DNA of 64,000 bases from Sediminibacillus massiliensis (GTDB taxonomy: Bacteria > Bacillota > Bacilli > Bacillales > Amphibacillaceae), in NCBI RefSeq assembly GCF_900156915.1, contig NZ_LT732535.1:827480-891479 (forward strand), read 5' to 3'. The notes beneath the pieces are model-generated. The model was not told where the DNA came from. It saw nothing but the letters and a program-made list of their open reading frames with translations, and made no database searches. Positions within the stretch are counted from its first letter, which is position 1. Each line of letters begins with the position of its first letter. Shown here in pieces: positions 1 to 10,601 of this stretch. The position numbers were made by a program, and so were the translations under genes.

Positions 1-788
1 TCTTTAAAATATAGGTGATGTTCATCAACCCAAGCACCGTCCGGCTGTTTTGAATTTATGGAGAACGGTACCTTGTCAGCGTCTGAACCGTTTGCCAGCT
101 CTGAAATATGAGGATCATCGGCATTGTAGACGACAAAATCTTCATTGGTTTGATTTACCAGGATATTTCCCTTTGCCTGTTTATAATTCTCGAAGTTCTT
201 GTGGTAATCCAAGTGCGCTTCAAATAAATTTAATAATACGGCAACTTTTGGCTTGAATGTTTGAATCCCAAGCAATTGGAAGGATGATAATTCAATCACC
301 ATACTTTCTTCAGGCTCAAGAGTTTGAGCCACTTCACATGCAACATTTCCTATATTCCCGGCGATTTGTGCTTTGCGCCCGCTTTTGTTCAGCATTTCAT
401 TTATGAGTGTGGTAGTTGTCGTTTTTCCATTAGAGCCTGTTATTCCTATAATCGAGTCGTTAGCAAGTCTGCCTGCAAGTTCCACTTCTGTTATGATAGG
501 AATATTTCTGGATAAAGCTTCGCTGATTAATACATTCTCATATGGAATTCCAGGGTTTTTGACGATAATGTCTATACCGTCAAGGGCCGAAAGAGGGTGG
601 CCGCCAGTTATAACCTCTGCCCCCAGTTCACGAAGTTCCTTTACAACCGGATCGGTATCGTCCGCTTTATAGTCGTTGACCCTTACCTCTTTTTTACTAT
701 TAAGAAGAAGTTTTACGGCAGCAGTCCCGCTTTTCGCCAAACCCAATACAAGTATTTTATTATAAGGAAAATTTGTTAAAGTTTTCAA
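1..788 (-). CDS. murD: UDP-N-acetylmuramoylalanine--D-glutamate ligase MurD (5' part, runs off the left edge)
   Basis: MurD adds D-glutamate to UDP-MurNAc-L-Ala in the cytoplasm, the second amino acid of the peptidoglycan stem. About 262 residues are in the window; the C-terminal part lies beyond position 1. The N-terminal Rossmann-like segment ([10 protein letters not shown]) is followed by the ATP-binding loop [10 protein letters not shown] typical of Mur ligases and by NPGIP and the ELSSFQL stretch. The start is chosen as TTG at 788-786, because a GAGGTG ribosome site lies 8 bases upstream. This TTG overlaps the mraY stop (TTGA), so the two are probably translationally coupled. The gene follows mraY in the dcw operon. 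Identity is very firm; only the rare start codon is uncertain (a GTG 9 bases upstream is in frame, but it sits inside the ribosome site). Confidence 0.95.
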   Translation of the reverse strand, partial: MKTLTNFPYNKILVLGLAKSGTAAVKLLLNSKKEVRVNDYKADDTDPVVKELRELGAEVITGGHPLSALDGIDIIVKNPGIPYENVLISEALSRNIPIITEVELAGRLANDSIIGITGSNGKTTTTTLINEMLNKSGRKAQIAGNIGNVACEVAQTLEPEESMVIELSSFQLLGIQTFKPKVAVLLNLFEAHLDYHKNFENYKQAKGNILVNQTNEDFVVYNADDPHISELANGSDADKVPFSINSKQPDGAWVDEHHLYFK

Positions 789-1771
789 TTTGTCCACACC
801 TCGATATAAATGCCAAGTGCTGCAAAAATTATCCCGACTAGCCAGAAGGTCGTAACCACTCTCCACTCAGACCATCCAATCAATTCATAATGATGATGGA
901 GGGGACTCATCTTGAAGACACGCTTGCCAGTTGTTTTGAATGAAATCACCTGAATGATCACCGACAGGGTTTCTATTACAAAAACTCCCCCGATAATAAC
1001 AAGCAAAATTTCCAATTTAGTTAAGATTGCAATAGCAGCTATAGCACCGCCTAAAGCGAGAGAACCTGTATCTCCCATGAATACTTTTGCAGGATGGGCA
1101 TTGAATACCAGAAAACCCAACAATGCTCCGACAACAGCTAACGAAAATACGGTCACTTCAAATTGCGTCGTCCCGTACCATGCAAGAATAGCGAAAGCTC
1201 CGAAAGCAATCGCTGCTGTACCGGCAAGCAATCCATCTAAGCCATCGGTCAAATTGACTGCGTTTGATGCACCTACAAGCATAAAAAGAATAAGTATGGC
1301 ATAGCCCCAACCTAAATCCCATTGAAAGTCTGTTCCGGGAATTTGAATATAAGTGGGAAAATCATTAGCTCTCAAGATAAAATAAAAAACAAGTGCGATG
1401 ATTATTTGACCGGCCATTTTTTGTTTGGATGTAAGACCTAAATTCCGCTTCAGGGCTACCTTGATGAAGTCATCGAGAAAGCCAAGCAAACCGTATCCCA
1501 AAAGTACAATTAGCAGCAATACCACTTCATAACTTAATGGGTTTGGATTGAATTTGCTGGTCATAATCAGTGTCGTCACTGCAACACTCAAGAGTATCAT
1601 CACCCCGCCCATCGTCGGTGTTCCGGTCTTTGCCATGTGTGATTGCGGTCCTTCTTCTCTAATACTTTGTCCAAACTTTAATCTTCTTAAAAAAGGAATA
1701 AATACTGGAGAAATCAGGACGGTAATTAAAAAGGCGATAGCCATTGTTACTAACAAAACATATTCATTCAT
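785..1771 (-). CDS. mraY: Phospho-N-acetylmuramoyl-pentapeptide transferase MraY
   Basis: Membrane enzyme that transfers phospho-MurNAc-pentapeptide from UDP to undecaprenyl phosphate, making lipid I. The 328-residue protein has about ten hydrophobic segments, the usual size for the family. The catalytic signatures are visible: LDDFIK near residue 100, NLTDGLDGL near 173, FMGDTGS near 231 and the HHHYE histidine cluster near 289. It lies between murF and murD, as in many Firmicutes dcw clusters. Its stop codon overlaps the murD start. A good ribosome site (AAGGAGGAAA) precedes the ATG. Confidence 0.97.
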   Translation of the reverse strand: MNEYVLLVTMAIAFLITVLISPVFIPFLRRLKFGQSIREEGPQSHMAKTGTPTMGGVMILLSVAVTTLIMTSKFNPNPLSYEVVLLLIVLLGYGLLGFLDDFIKVALKRNLGLTSKQKMAGQIIIALVFYFILRANDFPTYIQIPGTDFQWDLGWGYAILILFMLVGASNAVNLTDGLDGLLAGTAAIAFGAFAILAWYGTTQFEVTVFSLAVVGALLGFLVFNAHPAKVFMGDTGSLALGGAIAAIAILTKLEILLVIIGGVFVIETLSVIIQVISFKTTGKRVFKMSPLHHHYELIGWSEWRVVTTFWLVGIIFAALGIYIEVWTN

Positions 1772-1818
1772 TCTTATTTCCTCCTTTGCTACAAAAACCC
1801 GTCCTCTTTTTGCAGTTT

Positions 1819-3177
1819 TTAATTTGTCATTTCTTCTAACAATTGCTCAAGCTTCATGCCCCGTGATGCTTTAAGCAGAATAAGCGTTCCTTCTGAAAGA
1901 AACCCGGAAATGGATTGTTGTAAATCACCCACTGTATTAAAATGAGTCAATTCGATGTCCAATCCCTTTTCCTTGACCGCTTTCGAAATTTCGACAGCAT
2001 CATGGCCAATAGTCAACAGCACATCGATTTCTTCGGTAATAACTTCCGCAACTTCGCGATGAAGACCTTTTGACCTTTCACCGAGTTCAAAAATATCACC
2101 CAGAACCAATACCTTCCTGTCATATGGGGTCATCTTTTTCACTACATTAATCGAGGCTTTCATTGAAGTCGGAGAGGCATTGTAGGCATCATTGATGATA
2201 GTAGCACCATTCAAGCCTTCAATTAGCTCAAAACGCATCCCGGTCAGCTGTAGATTGGCCAAAGCTTTCCTCACTTTTTCTTTAGGTATCGAAAGTTTCT
2301 CAGCGATTGAGATTGCAAATAATGCATTTTTCACATTATGTTCACCAAGCATCTTCAATCGGAATCTTTCACTTCCCAAAAGAAAGGTAGTGTCCTCTTT
2401 CCCCATTTGAAGCTCTCTGGCAACTACTTCATTATCGGTATTGAAGCCGCAAGTCAAAACATTATCCCGTTCTTTCAATTTTGCAAGCAATGGTTCATCA
2501 CCATCTATCAATAATAGACCATCCGCTTGCATACCGGCGAGTATTTCAGATTTGGCCTGGGCGATACCTTCCCTTGAACCTAAATATTCTATATGCGACT
2601 CGCCAATGTTGGTTATCACACCATAATCCGGAAGAGCAATATTTGATAAGACCTCAATCTCCCTGAATTGGCTCATTCCCATTTCCAACACCAGCATTTC
2701 CGTCTCCCTGGGCATGGACAGAATAGTCAGCGGCAGTCCGATATGGTTGTTCAGGTTGCCTTGCGTGCGATGTGTACGGTAGTGGGAAGACAATACCGTG
2801 CCAATTAAATCTTTCGTAGTGGTTTTGCCATTTGAGCCGGTTACTCCTATAACTACAGGATCGATATTTTTTCTGTATTCGTGGGCAAGTGTTTGCAGCC
2901 CTTGGATCGTGTCTTTCACAAAAAAGACGGGGAAATCGTTTGGCAAAAATGACGGCAAAGGCACCCCTTCCGCCCAAAGAGCCGCCACGGCCCCATTGTC
3001 AAAAGCCCCCTTGATAAATTCATGACCATCAAACGATTCGCCTTTAATCGGCACAAACAAAGACTTTTCTGCCTTTTTCCTACTATCGGTAGTTACTTCC
3101 TGAATAGGGATATCGTTTAATGCGGCTCCTTTGTAATCTTTAAAAATAGTTGCTAAAAAATTTGTAGAAAATAACAT
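1819..3177 (-). CDS. murF: UDP-N-acetylmuramoyl-tripeptide--D-alanyl-D-alanine ligase MurF
   Basis: MurF adds the D-Ala-D-Ala dipeptide to UDP-MurNAc-tripeptide, the last cytoplasmic step of the pentapeptide precursor. It is 452 residues, normal length. The N-terminal substrate domain (TTDSRK...[15 protein letters not shown]) precedes the ATP loop [13 protein letters not shown] near residues 111-123. The central and C-terminal Mur-ligase domains follow ([19 protein letters not shown]). It starts 3 bases after the murE stop, behind an AAGGAGAAAT ribosome site, so it is in one transcript with murE and mraY. In B. subtilis murF sits outside the dcw cluster next to ddl; here it is inside. Confidence 0.97.
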   Translation of the reverse strand: MLFSTNFLATIFKDYKGAALNDIPIQEVTTDSRKKAEKSLFVPIKGESFDGHEFIKGAFDNGAVAALWAEGVPLPSFLPNDFPVFFVKDTIQGLQTLAHEYRKNIDPVVIGVTGSNGKTTTKDLIGTVLSSHYRTHRTQGNLNNHIGLPLTILSMPRETEMLVLEMGMSQFREIEVLSNIALPDYGVITNIGESHIEYLGSREGIAQAKSEILAGMQADGLLLIDGDEPLLAKLKERDNVLTCGFNTDNEVVARELQMGKEDTTFLLGSERFRLKMLGEHNVKNALFAISIAEKLSIPKEKVRKALANLQLTGMRFELIEGLNGATIINDAYNASPTSMKASINVVKKMTPYDRKVLVLGDIFELGERSKGLHREVAEVITEEIDVLLTIGHDAVEISKAVKEKGLDIELTHFNTVGDLQQSISGFLSEGTLILLKASRGMKLEQLLEEMTN

Positions 3178-3180
3178 GTT

Positions 3181-4662
3181 CTATTTCTCCTTAGTTAGCT
3201 TTTTCTGTATCGCCTCAGCGGCGACTTTCCGATCATCGAAATCAATGATATTTCCATTTACCAGCTGATAAGTCTCATGTCCTTTTCCTGCAATCAGGAC
3301 AATATCCTCTTCTTGTGCATGATTTATCGCTTTAATTATCGCCGATCTGCGGTCTTCAACCACCAGGAAATTGTCACGGTCAAGCCCCTGAATCATATCT
3401 TCCAGAATGGCGGCCGGTTTCTCGGTTCTTGGATTGTCAGAGGTGAAAATGGCTAAATCAGATAGCTTGGATGCCACTTTTCCCATTAATGGCCGTTTTG
3501 ACCTGTCTCTGTCCCCACCGCATCCTATCACTACGATCACGCGTCCCTTAGCAAACGATTGAATTGTCATTAACACGTTTTCCAAGGAATCCGGTGTGTG
3601 GGCATAATCAACGATGACGCCAAATGCCTGGCCTTCTGTTACTGGTTCAAACCTTCCGCTGATTCCATTCGTTTTCTCAAGAGCTTTCTTGATAGTATGT
3701 AAAGGAACTCCGGCACATATAGCAGCTGATGCGGCTGCCAGCATATTGTAGATGCTGAATTTCCCCATCAGCCTGCTCGAAATTTTTAATTCTTCCCTAA
3801 CGTATCGTAATGTGAACTTTACTCCTTCGGCTCCCAACCTTATATTTGAAGCCACCACATCGGCTTCCGAATAAATACCATAGGTAATAACCGGTTGGGA
3901 AGTACTATTCATCAACCGTTGACTATAATGATCATCCAGATTTATTACTGCAAACTTTGGCTCTATAGAATCATAACTGTTTCCCAATTGGGAAAACAAC
4001 AGGCTTTTTGCACGAAAATAATCCTCCATCGAAGTATGATAGTCTAAATGATCCTGGGACAAGTTAGTGTACACAGCAATATTGAAATCACAGCCAAATA
4101 CCCTTCCCATCGATAAAGCATGGGATGAAACTTCCATGATCGCTGTATCTATTTGTCTTTCAACCATTTTATGAAAACTTTTCTGAAGGAAGAGTGAATC
4201 AGGTGTAGTATTCTTCACATTGAAGCACTGGTTATCTATTTTCATCTGGATTGTTCCAATAAGCCCAAGTTTGTGCCTGTGTTCACGCATAATCGATTCA
4301 AGCAGATATGTCACAGATGTTTTGCCGTTTGTACCTGTAACGCCGATAAGTCGGAGTTTATCTGTTGGGTAGTCAAAAAATTTATTGGATAGGATTGCCA
4401 TAGCCCTTACAGTATCGCGAACCATAATAACCGGAATCCGTACGTCAAGAGGTTTTTCAGCAACAATCGCTGCAGCGCCTTTTTCTTCGGCCTGCCGTGC
4501 AAAATCATGGCCGTCTGCAGTCAACCCGTTTATGCATATGAAAAGGTCCCCTTTTTTTATATTTCTCGAATCCATTTGAAGTCCGGTAATATCAGTATGA
4601 CCAAGATTTTGGGGTATAGATGTATAAATGTGCAAAGCCTCGGCAATTTGACTTAATTTCAC
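3181..4662 (-). CDS. murE: UDP-N-acetylmuramoyl-L-alanyl-D-glutamate--2,6-diaminopimelate ligase MurE
   Basis: MurE adds the third stem amino acid. The ATP loop GVTGTNGKTSVTYL lies near residues 105-118, and the DNPRTEKP motif near residue 405 is the signature of meso-diaminopimelate-specific enzymes, so the wall is predicted to be the DAP type. It is 493 residues. The start is GTG, with AAGGATG ten bases upstream. The 276 bases between it and spoVD hold no gene and may carry a separate promoter, which I could not define. Confidence in function is high. Confidence 0.97.
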   Translation of the reverse strand: MKLSQIAEALHIYTSIPQNLGHTDITGLQMDSRNIKKGDLFICINGLTADGHDFARQAEEKGAAAIVAEKPLDVRIPVIMVRDTVRAMAILSNKFFDYPTDKLRLIGVTGTNGKTSVTYLLESIMREHRHKLGLIGTIQMKIDNQCFNVKNTTPDSLFLQKSFHKMVERQIDTAIMEVSSHALSMGRVFGCDFNIAVYTNLSQDHLDYHTSMEDYFRAKSLLFSQLGNSYDSIEPKFAVINLDDHYSQRLMNSTSQPVITYGIYSEADVVASNIRLGAEGVKFTLRYVREELKISSRLMGKFSIYNMLAAASAAICAGVPLHTIKKALEKTNGISGRFEPVTEGQAFGVIVDYAHTPDSLENVLMTIQSFAKGRVIVVIGCGGDRDRSKRPLMGKVASKLSDLAIFTSDNPRTEKPAAILEDMIQGLDRDNFLVVEDRRSAIIKAINHAQEEDIVLIAGKGHETYQLVNGNIIDFDDRKVAAEAIQKKLTKEK

Positions 4663-4938
4663 TAGCTACACATCCTTACTTTCCGCTCTTTAAATTACCA
4701 TAATCACACCGGCCAATAAACCATACAAATATGTGTTACCCGAAAGTATATGTTTTAATCTTTCAATTTAATCTTTTGTTTTGCCGCTTCAGTGGAACAT
4801 ATCTGGAAATGTATAATTCCTAAAAAAACAAAACGCCGTTTTCCAGCAAAATGAGAAGCCTTCTGATAGGAGTAAACATCATTCCAAAGAAGTTCCACCT
4901 TATTATAACAGAACTTTTTTCCTGGCACGATTCTGGGA

Positions 4939-6879
4939 TTAATTTTCATCTGGTTTTTTGTCTGCCAGGTATATTCTGACCGTCTCGCCTTCTGCAACTT
5001 TTGATCCAGCTGCAGGAGCCTGATCAATAATATATTGACCGGAACCATTTGCTTCGATGGAAAGGTTCACCATATACTCCGTCAAATCTTTCTTATTCAA
5101 ACCAATCAAATCAGGAACTTCTACCAATGGTGTATCAGGCCATTGATATTCTTTTTCCAGACCATCTTTTCTTTTTTCGACTCCCAAAGCCATTAAGCTG
5201 TCACCAATGATATTGCCTACAATGGGAGCGGCCACAACCCCTCCGAATTGGACGGTGTTTTTGGGATTATCTACTGCGACATAAACGACGATTTCTGGAT
5301 CGTCAGCAGGGGCAAAGCCTATAAAAGAAACAATATGGTTATTGCTCATGTATTTCCCATCTTCTCCGACCTTTTGGGCAGTTCCCGTTTTACCGCCGAC
5401 GCGATAACCCTCGACGTAAGCACTCCTACCTGTCCCCTTTGCCACTACACTCTCAAGTGCTTCCCTGATTTGCTTGGAAGTATCATTGGATATAACTTTT
5501 CGAACCAATGTGGGTTCCGTTTTTTTCAACACTTCATTCGTTTTGCTGTCGATCCATTCCTCTGCCAGATAGGGTTCATATAAATACCCGCCATTGACAG
5601 CGGCTGCAACTGCCATAACTTGTTGAATAGGCGTAACAGATACACCCTGCCCAAAAGCTGTTGTAGCTAATTCGACAGGCCCCACGTTTTCGGGTTTAAA
5701 AAGTATCCCTCTTCCTTCGCCCTGCAAGTCTATCCCTGTTTTTTGACCGAATCCAAAATTATCGATATAGGAGAACAATTTATCTTTCCCTAGTTTTTCT
5801 CCCAATGCAATGAAGCCGGGGTTACATGAATTTTGGACAACTTCCAAGAAAGTCTGATGCCCATGGCCTCCCCGCTTCCAGCAATGAAGGGTTGCGCCGC
5901 CGACTTTCACTGAACCCCCATCATGAAACTCATCCTCATGCAGGTCGACCACTTTTTCTTCAAGCGCTGCAGCGAGGGTGATGATTTTGAAGGTCGAACC
6001 CGGCTCATACGTACTCCAGATTGGAAGGTTCCGGTTATATATGGAGGCTTCCGTTTGCTGATAATTTTCAGGATCGAAGTTCGGGCGTGAAGACATACCT
6101 AATACTCCCCCTGTTTTGGGATCGACAGCGATCGCTAAAGCCCCGTCCGGATTATATTTCGAAACGGCTAAATCCAATTCCCGTTCAATTATTGTCTGCA
6201 CACGAGTGTCAATGCTCAATTTCATGTTGTTTCCATCGACTGGTGCTTTATAAACATCTGCTAAATTAGGCATTCTCTGACCTTTCGCATCGGAAAAATA
6301 GGACAGACTTCCTTTGGTTCCGCTCAGAAAATCGTTATAATACAATTCCAAGCCCATTAACCCCTGGTTATCTATTCCACTGAATCCTAATACATGGGAT
6401 AAATAGTCACCATTTGGATAATGCCTCTTAGAGTCCTCGGCAATATAGACACCATCCAATCCAAGTGTCCTGATGGCTTCAGCCTTATCTTCTGAGATTT
6501 TTCTGCCCTCAGGATGAATCCTTACGATATTCTCATTTTTGGTTACTTCATTAAAAGCATCTTCCTCCTCCATCCCCAGAATTTCAGCCAGGTACTTAGC
6601 TGCTTTTTCTGGTTCTTTTACTTGACGGGGAACGACCATGACTGTAGGAGCAGACACATTTTCAGCCAGCACTTCGCCATTCTTGTCCAATATTTTTCCG
6701 CGTTCAGGTTCGAAAGTAATGTCACGGCTCCAAGATTCTTTGGCTTCTTCCATCAACCATTCTCCCAGCACGAATTGGACATAACCAAGGCGAATATCAA
6801 TAATCGCAAATATTAAAATTCCCAAAAGAAAAACAGTGACTAAACGTTTTCTCATCGTAACATTGGATACGCGCTTCAT
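4939..6879 (-). CDS. spoVD: Sporulation-specific penicillin-binding protein SpoVD
   Basis: Class B penicillin-binding protein for spore cortex peptidoglycan. It has a short cytoplasmic start, one membrane anchor (residues 13-35), a dimerisation domain, a transpeptidase domain and a single C-terminal PASTA domain. The catalytic motifs are STFK at 295-298, SCN at 351-353 and KTGTAQ near 495. At 646 residues it equals B. subtilis SpoVD. Cysteines at about 333 and 352 match the redox-controlled cysteine pair described for B. subtilis SpoVD (reduced by StoA), which helps to separate it from vegetative class B enzymes. It lies between pbpB and murE, as in B. subtilis. In B. subtilis it is SigE-dependent; I saw no convincing SigE promoter in the 92 bases upstream. 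Confidence 0.95.
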   Translation of the reverse strand: MKRVSNVTMRKRLVTVFLLGILIFAIIDIRLGYVQFVLGEWLMEEAKESWSRDITFEPERGKILDKNGEVLAENVSAPTVMVVPRQVKEPEKAAKYLAEILGMEEEDAFNEVTKNENIVRIHPEGRKISEDKAEAIRTLGLDGVYIAEDSKRHYPNGDYLSHVLGFSGIDNQGLMGLELYYNDFLSGTKGSLSYFSDAKGQRMPNLADVYKAPVDGNNMKLSIDTRVQTIIERELDLAVSKYNPDGALAIAVDPKTGGVLGMSSRPNFDPENYQQTEASIYNRNLPIWSTYEPGSTFKIITLAAALEEKVVDLHEDEFHDGGSVKVGGATLHCWKRGGHGHQTFLEVVQNSCNPGFIALGEKLGKDKLFSYIDNFGFGQKTGIDLQGEGRGILFKPENVGPVELATTAFGQGVSVTPIQQVMAVAAAVNGGYLYEPYLAEEWIDSKTNEVLKKTEPTLVRKVISNDTSKQIREALESVVAKGTGRSAYVEGYRVGGKTGTAQKVGEDGKYMSNNHIVSFIGFAPADDPEIVVYVAVDNPKNTVQFGGVVAAPIVGNIIGDSLMALGVEKRKDGLEKEYQWPDTPLVEVPDLIGLNKKDLTEYMVNLSIEANGSGQYIIDQAPAAGSKVAEGETVRIYLADKKPDEN

Positions 6880-6971
6880 AGAACCTCTCCTAACTTACAA
6901 AGGTTTGCTTGTATCCAATATATGAAAATGAGAAAACAGATAGAACACTGCTTTTCCGCTACATACCTGCG

Positions 6972-9188
6972 TTATTCAACCGTTTCGTTTTGTTCCTCCT
7001 GGTCTGAATCAGGCTTTTCGTCTTTTTCACGAACTCCAGAAGAGGAAGGTGGACTGAATTCAACAACCAAGTATTCTTCCCCTTTCAGGGCAGTCCCGAC
7101 TTTTATGCTTTGTTTCTTTGCAAAACCGTTCCCCATCGTTTCTACATCCAGCTTCAATAAATCTGCTAGTCTTAAAACATCCCTGACAGACCAGCCGCTG
7201 ATATCCGGCATGGTTGGTTCATCAGTAACCAACAACACTCTTTCGTTCGGCAGGAATTCATGATCAGCATCACCACTAACCGATTTCACTTCTTTCCCCT
7301 TGCCAATCTGGGTTACTTGAAGGCCGAGCGATTCCAACTCTTGTTTTGCTTTTTTCGATGACATGGATTCGACATCCGGAATGTTTATCGTTTTCACTTC
7401 ATGTTCACTATCCTGATCCGGCTCGATATTAAGATAATGCAAGCCATTCTCCATGACATTCTTAAAGATAAAAGATACAGGCGCAGATCCGTGTTCCCCT
7501 ACTTTTAATTCGGGCTGTTTTACAGATACAATCATCATTAACTGCGGGTCCTCCTTGGGAGCCATGCCCAAAAAGGAAAAAATGTGATTTTCCGAGCCTG
7601 TCATGTAGCCTCCACCATTCGGATTAGGTATTTGTGCTGTGCCGGTTTTGCCCGCAACCGAATAGTCATTCAAATCATAGATTCCGTGACCTGTGCCATT
7701 TTCCGATGTAATAACTGTTTCAAGGATATCTCTTACTTCTTTTGCCGTCTCTTCAGATACTGGCTTCCCTTTCGTTTCAGGTTGTTTCTCTTCAAGAACT
7801 TCCCCCGACTCGGAGTCGACGACTTTGGAGATAACATAAGGTTGAAGCATTTGTCCATTGTTGGCGATTGCTGAAGCCGCCTGCATTTGTTGGATAAGGG
7901 TTACGGTAGTCCCCTGTCCGTATGAAGCAGTGACTTTTTCGATTGGCCAGTCGTACAGAATCCTGCCGGCTTGTTCATTCGGTAAGTCTATGCCTGTCTT
8001 CTTATCGAAATCGAAATCTTTTAAATAATCCAGGAATTTGTCGGCCCCGATTTTTTCATAAACCAATTTTGCTGCTGCTACGTTTGAAGATCTTTGAATA
8101 CCTTCCAGAAAACTGATGGAACCCCATCCGCTTGGTTTATGGTCATGGATGGCAGTATTCATATCGTCGTTCTGATATTTGCCAGATTGATAGAATTCAT
8201 CCGGGTTGAATACACCTTCCTCTATGGCAGCTGCCAATGTGAATATTTTCATGGTAGAGCCTGGTTCGAACGGATTCGACACAGCATCATTGTACCAATT
8301 TTGAACCTCTCCAAGATCATTTGGATTGTAGCTTGGCCGATTCCCCATTGCTAGTATTTCTCCTGTTTTCGGATCCATTACAATAGCAGAAATCCGCTCG
8401 GGGTTATATTGTTCTTGTACTTCAGACATGGAATCTTCCAACAGGGTTTGAATCTTCTGATCAATCGTCAGAAAGACATCTTCTCCATTATCGGCTTTTT
8501 TGACGACCTCATCAGGGTTCAGCAATTTTGTATTATAGTTATCCCTTTTATAGGAAATATGTCCATCAGTCCCGGACAGGACGTCGTTTAACTGTCTTTC
8601 GATTCCGTTCATTCCCGATATTCCTTCTTCACCGCTTTGGGCCAGTCCAATTATATGAGAAGCGAACATACCATTCGGATAATATCGTTTCGTTTGTTGT
8701 GTGAAATTAATACCGGGCAAATCCAAAGCCTCAATTTCTTCCTTTGTCTCCTGGCTTAATTCTTTTCCGTTTGCCCCGAATTCGACTTGAAATAGATCTT
8801 TTTCTCTCCCTTCTTCAAGAATGGATGTTATTTCAGAAACATCCATATTTAAAAGGGGAGATAACTTTTCTGCAGTTTCTTTTATGTCTTTGACATGTTT
8901 AGGAGCTTCAAGGCCCTCTGAATAACTTTCATCTACAACAGCTGATAGTCGGTATGTAGCCCGATCATAAGCCAAAACCATGCCATTCCTGTCGAGGATT
9001 TTGCCTCTTTCAGCTTTAACGGTATAACTGTTTGTCCGTTTTTCGTCGGCCCACTGTTGTAATGAAATGCCTTCTACCTCTCCGGTACCTTGAATATAAA
9101 GAAACCGTCCTGTTATTACTAAAAATACTGCGATGAAGACTAGCATGAACACCGTTGCCATGACATGTGTTGTCTTATTCTTCTTCAC
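6972..9188 (-). CDS. pbpB: Penicillin-binding protein 2B, septal transpeptidase
   Basis: Class B penicillin-binding protein of the divisome, partner of FtsW in septal wall synthesis. It has one membrane anchor (residues 10-30), a dimerisation domain, a transpeptidase domain with STMK at 311-314, SSN near 367-369 and KTGTAQ near 515, and two PASTA domains (NIPDVESMSS and MPDISGWSV mark their starts). Its acidic C-terminal tail is rich in Glu and Asp. It is 738 residues, slightly longer than the B. subtilis enzyme. It follows ftsL by 19 bases, so the two are co-transcribed. Confidence 0.95.
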   Translation of the reverse strand: MKKNKTTHVMATVFMLVFIAVFLVITGRFLYIQGTGEVEGISLQQWADEKRTNSYTVKAERGKILDRNGMVLAYDRATYRLSAVVDESYSEGLEAPKHVKDIKETAEKLSPLLNMDVSEITSILEEGREKDLFQVEFGANGKELSQETKEEIEALDLPGINFTQQTKRYYPNGMFASHIIGLAQSGEEGISGMNGIERQLNDVLSGTDGHISYKRDNYNTKLLNPDEVVKKADNGEDVFLTIDQKIQTLLEDSMSEVQEQYNPERISAIVMDPKTGEILAMGNRPSYNPNDLGEVQNWYNDAVSNPFEPGSTMKIFTLAAAIEEGVFNPDEFYQSGKYQNDDMNTAIHDHKPSGWGSISFLEGIQRSSNVAAAKLVYEKIGADKFLDYLKDFDFDKKTGIDLPNEQAGRILYDWPIEKVTASYGQGTTVTLIQQMQAASAIANNGQMLQPYVISKVVDSESGEVLEEKQPETKGKPVSEETAKEVRDILETVITSENGTGHGIYDLNDYSVAGKTGTAQIPNPNGGGYMTGSENHIFSFLGMAPKEDPQLMMIVSVKQPELKVGEHGSAPVSFIFKNVMENGLHYLNIEPDQDSEHEVKTINIPDVESMSSKKAKQELESLGLQVTQIGKGKEVKSVSGDADHEFLPNERVLLVTDEPTMPDISGWSVRDVLRLADLLKLDVETMGNGFAKKQSIKVGTALKGEEYLVVEFSPPSSSGVREKDEKPDSDQEEQNETVE

Positions 9189-9207
9189 GTCACCTCTCCA
9201 CCTTTAT

Positions 9208-9588
9208 TCAATTGGAAATCTTTGTGGCTTGTTTTACTTCGGCGTTTTGGATTTTCAACCCATTATCTTTCGCTATATCAAGAATTCGATCGGGATTGCT
9301 CAACTCTTCCACTTTATATTCGAGATTGCTATTGATTTCCTGCTGCTTGTCAACATTCTGCTCAAGTGATTGGAGATCCCTGTTTAAAGAGTCCGTTGTG
9401 TTACTGAAAGATACGGTGAAATACAATCCAACGACCATCACACCACTAAACAAAGTATACAGGATTTTTTCTCCAGTTGTAACCCATCTTTTTTTATGTA
9501 TCTTGACTTTTACTTGTTTTTTCTTTTCCGGACTTCCGTGGGTCTGTTCCCAACTTTGTTGCCAATTTTTTACTGGTGCTGAACTCAT
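9208..9588 (-). CDS. ftsL: Cell division protein FtsL
   Basis: Small bitopic divisome protein that forms a complex with DivIB and DivIC. The 126-residue protein has a basic cytoplasmic N-terminus ([14 protein letters not shown]), one membrane helix at about residues 43-63 and an extracellular heptad-rich coiled coil ([19 protein letters not shown]). The ATG overlaps the rsmH stop (ATGA), indicating translational coupling. Sequence conservation in this family is weak, so the assignment rests on topology, size and position between rsmH and pbpB. Confidence 0.93.
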   Translation of the reverse strand: MSSAPVKNWQQSWEQTHGSPEKKKQVKVKIHKKRWVTTGEKILYTLFSGVMVVGLYFTVSFSNTTDSLNRDLQSLEQNVDKQQEINSNLEYKVEELSNPDRILDIAKDNGLKIQNAEVKQATKISN

Positions 9589-10565
9589 CTCTTATTCCAC
9601 CCTTCTTGATACTTGAAATTTTGATTCCAAGGTTTTATTTTCTCTAAAATTCTGAGTTTTGCAGATCTTGCTCTTCGATTTGTCTCTAGCTCATTATCGT
9701 CTGGAAGAATTGGTTTTCTATTTATTTGCCTGAATGGAGGCTTACTCTCTTCAGGGATAATCGGGATATTCTTCGGCAAAGGCGGAGTACTGCTCCACTT
9801 TTTGAAAGCTTGTTTACAAAGCCTGTCTTCAAGGGAGTGAAAAGTAATAACAGAAAGCCTTCCGTCTATTGATAACACTTCTGCTGCTTGATGGAGCGCT
9901 TCGTCGAAAGCATTCAATTCATCGTTTACGGCGATTCTGATTGCTTGAAATACCCTCTTACCTGGATGCCCTCCTTTTCTCCTTGCAGGAGCAGGAATCG
10001 CTTCTTTTATGATCTCCACTAGCTCGAAAGTTGTTTCAATCGGTGTTATTTCTCTTCTCTCTTCAATCTTTCTGGCAATCTGTTTGGAAAAATTCTCTTC
10101 ACCATATCTGTAAAAAATTTTGACAAGCTGTTGATATGACCAGTGATTCACCACTTCGTAAGCAGTAAAGTCTTGATTTTGATCCATTCGCATATCAAGT
10201 GGTGCATCGTTATGGTAACTGAATCCCCTGTCTGCCTGATCAAGCTGTGGAGAGGAAACCCCTAAATCAAACAAAACACCATCTACTTCCTTAACCCCTA
10301 TCTTCTCTAATTGTTCTTTAAGGTTTCGGAAATTTGAATGGACATATACCACTCGATCGCTGTAATCTGTCAATTTTTCTTTTGCTGCCGCCAAGGCATT
10401 TTCGTCTTGATCAAAAGCTATCAACTTGCCTCCGGGACCAAGCTGCCGGGCTATCAATTCTGAATGGCCACCACCGCCTAAAGTACAGTCAACATATGTA
10501 CCCTCAGCATGTATGTTCAATCCGTCGACAGCTTCCCGTTTTAAAACACTAACGTGCTCAAACAT
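9585..10565 (-). CDS. rsmH: 16S rRNA (cytosine(1402)-N(4))-methyltransferase RsmH
   Basis: Methylates N4 of C1402 in the decoding centre of 16S rRNA. The S-adenosylmethionine site is visible as [10 protein letters not shown], with [10 protein letters not shown] and the late [10 protein letters not shown] motif. A longer frame to 10592 exists, but the family begins MFEH and the ATG at 10565 has AGGTGA five bases upstream, so this start is chosen (326 residues). It is the second gene of the dcw operon after mraZ and ends inside the ftsL start. Confidence 0.96.
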   Translation of the reverse strand: MFEHVSVLKREAVDGLNIHAEGTYVDCTLGGGGHSELIARQLGPGGKLIAFDQDENALAAAKEKLTDYSDRVVYVHSNFRNLKEQLEKIGVKEVDGVLFDLGVSSPQLDQADRGFSYHNDAPLDMRMDQNQDFTAYEVVNHWSYQQLVKIFYRYGEENFSKQIARKIEERREITPIETTFELVEIIKEAIPAPARRKGGHPGKRVFQAIRIAVNDELNAFDEALHQAAEVLSIDGRLSVITFHSLEDRLCKQAFKKWSSTPPLPKNIPIIPEESKPPFRQINRKPILPDDNELETNRRARSAKLRILEKIKPWNQNFKYQEGWNKR

Positions 10566-10601
10566 TTTTTCACCTGCTTTAACATCATTCATTGCTATTT
10601 T

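Noticed and set aside
4755-5048. 97-residue minus-strand frame overlapping the end of spoVD
   Set aside because: It runs out of frame inside spoVD and has no ribosome site; a shadow frame.
6880-6971. SigE promoter before spoVD
   Set aside because: GATACAAG resembles the -10 (six of eight), but no -35 lies at the right distance.
7584-9616. Several plus-strand frames opposite pbpB and ftsL
   Set aside because: They are antisense shadows of genes with clear motifs and lack ribosome sites.
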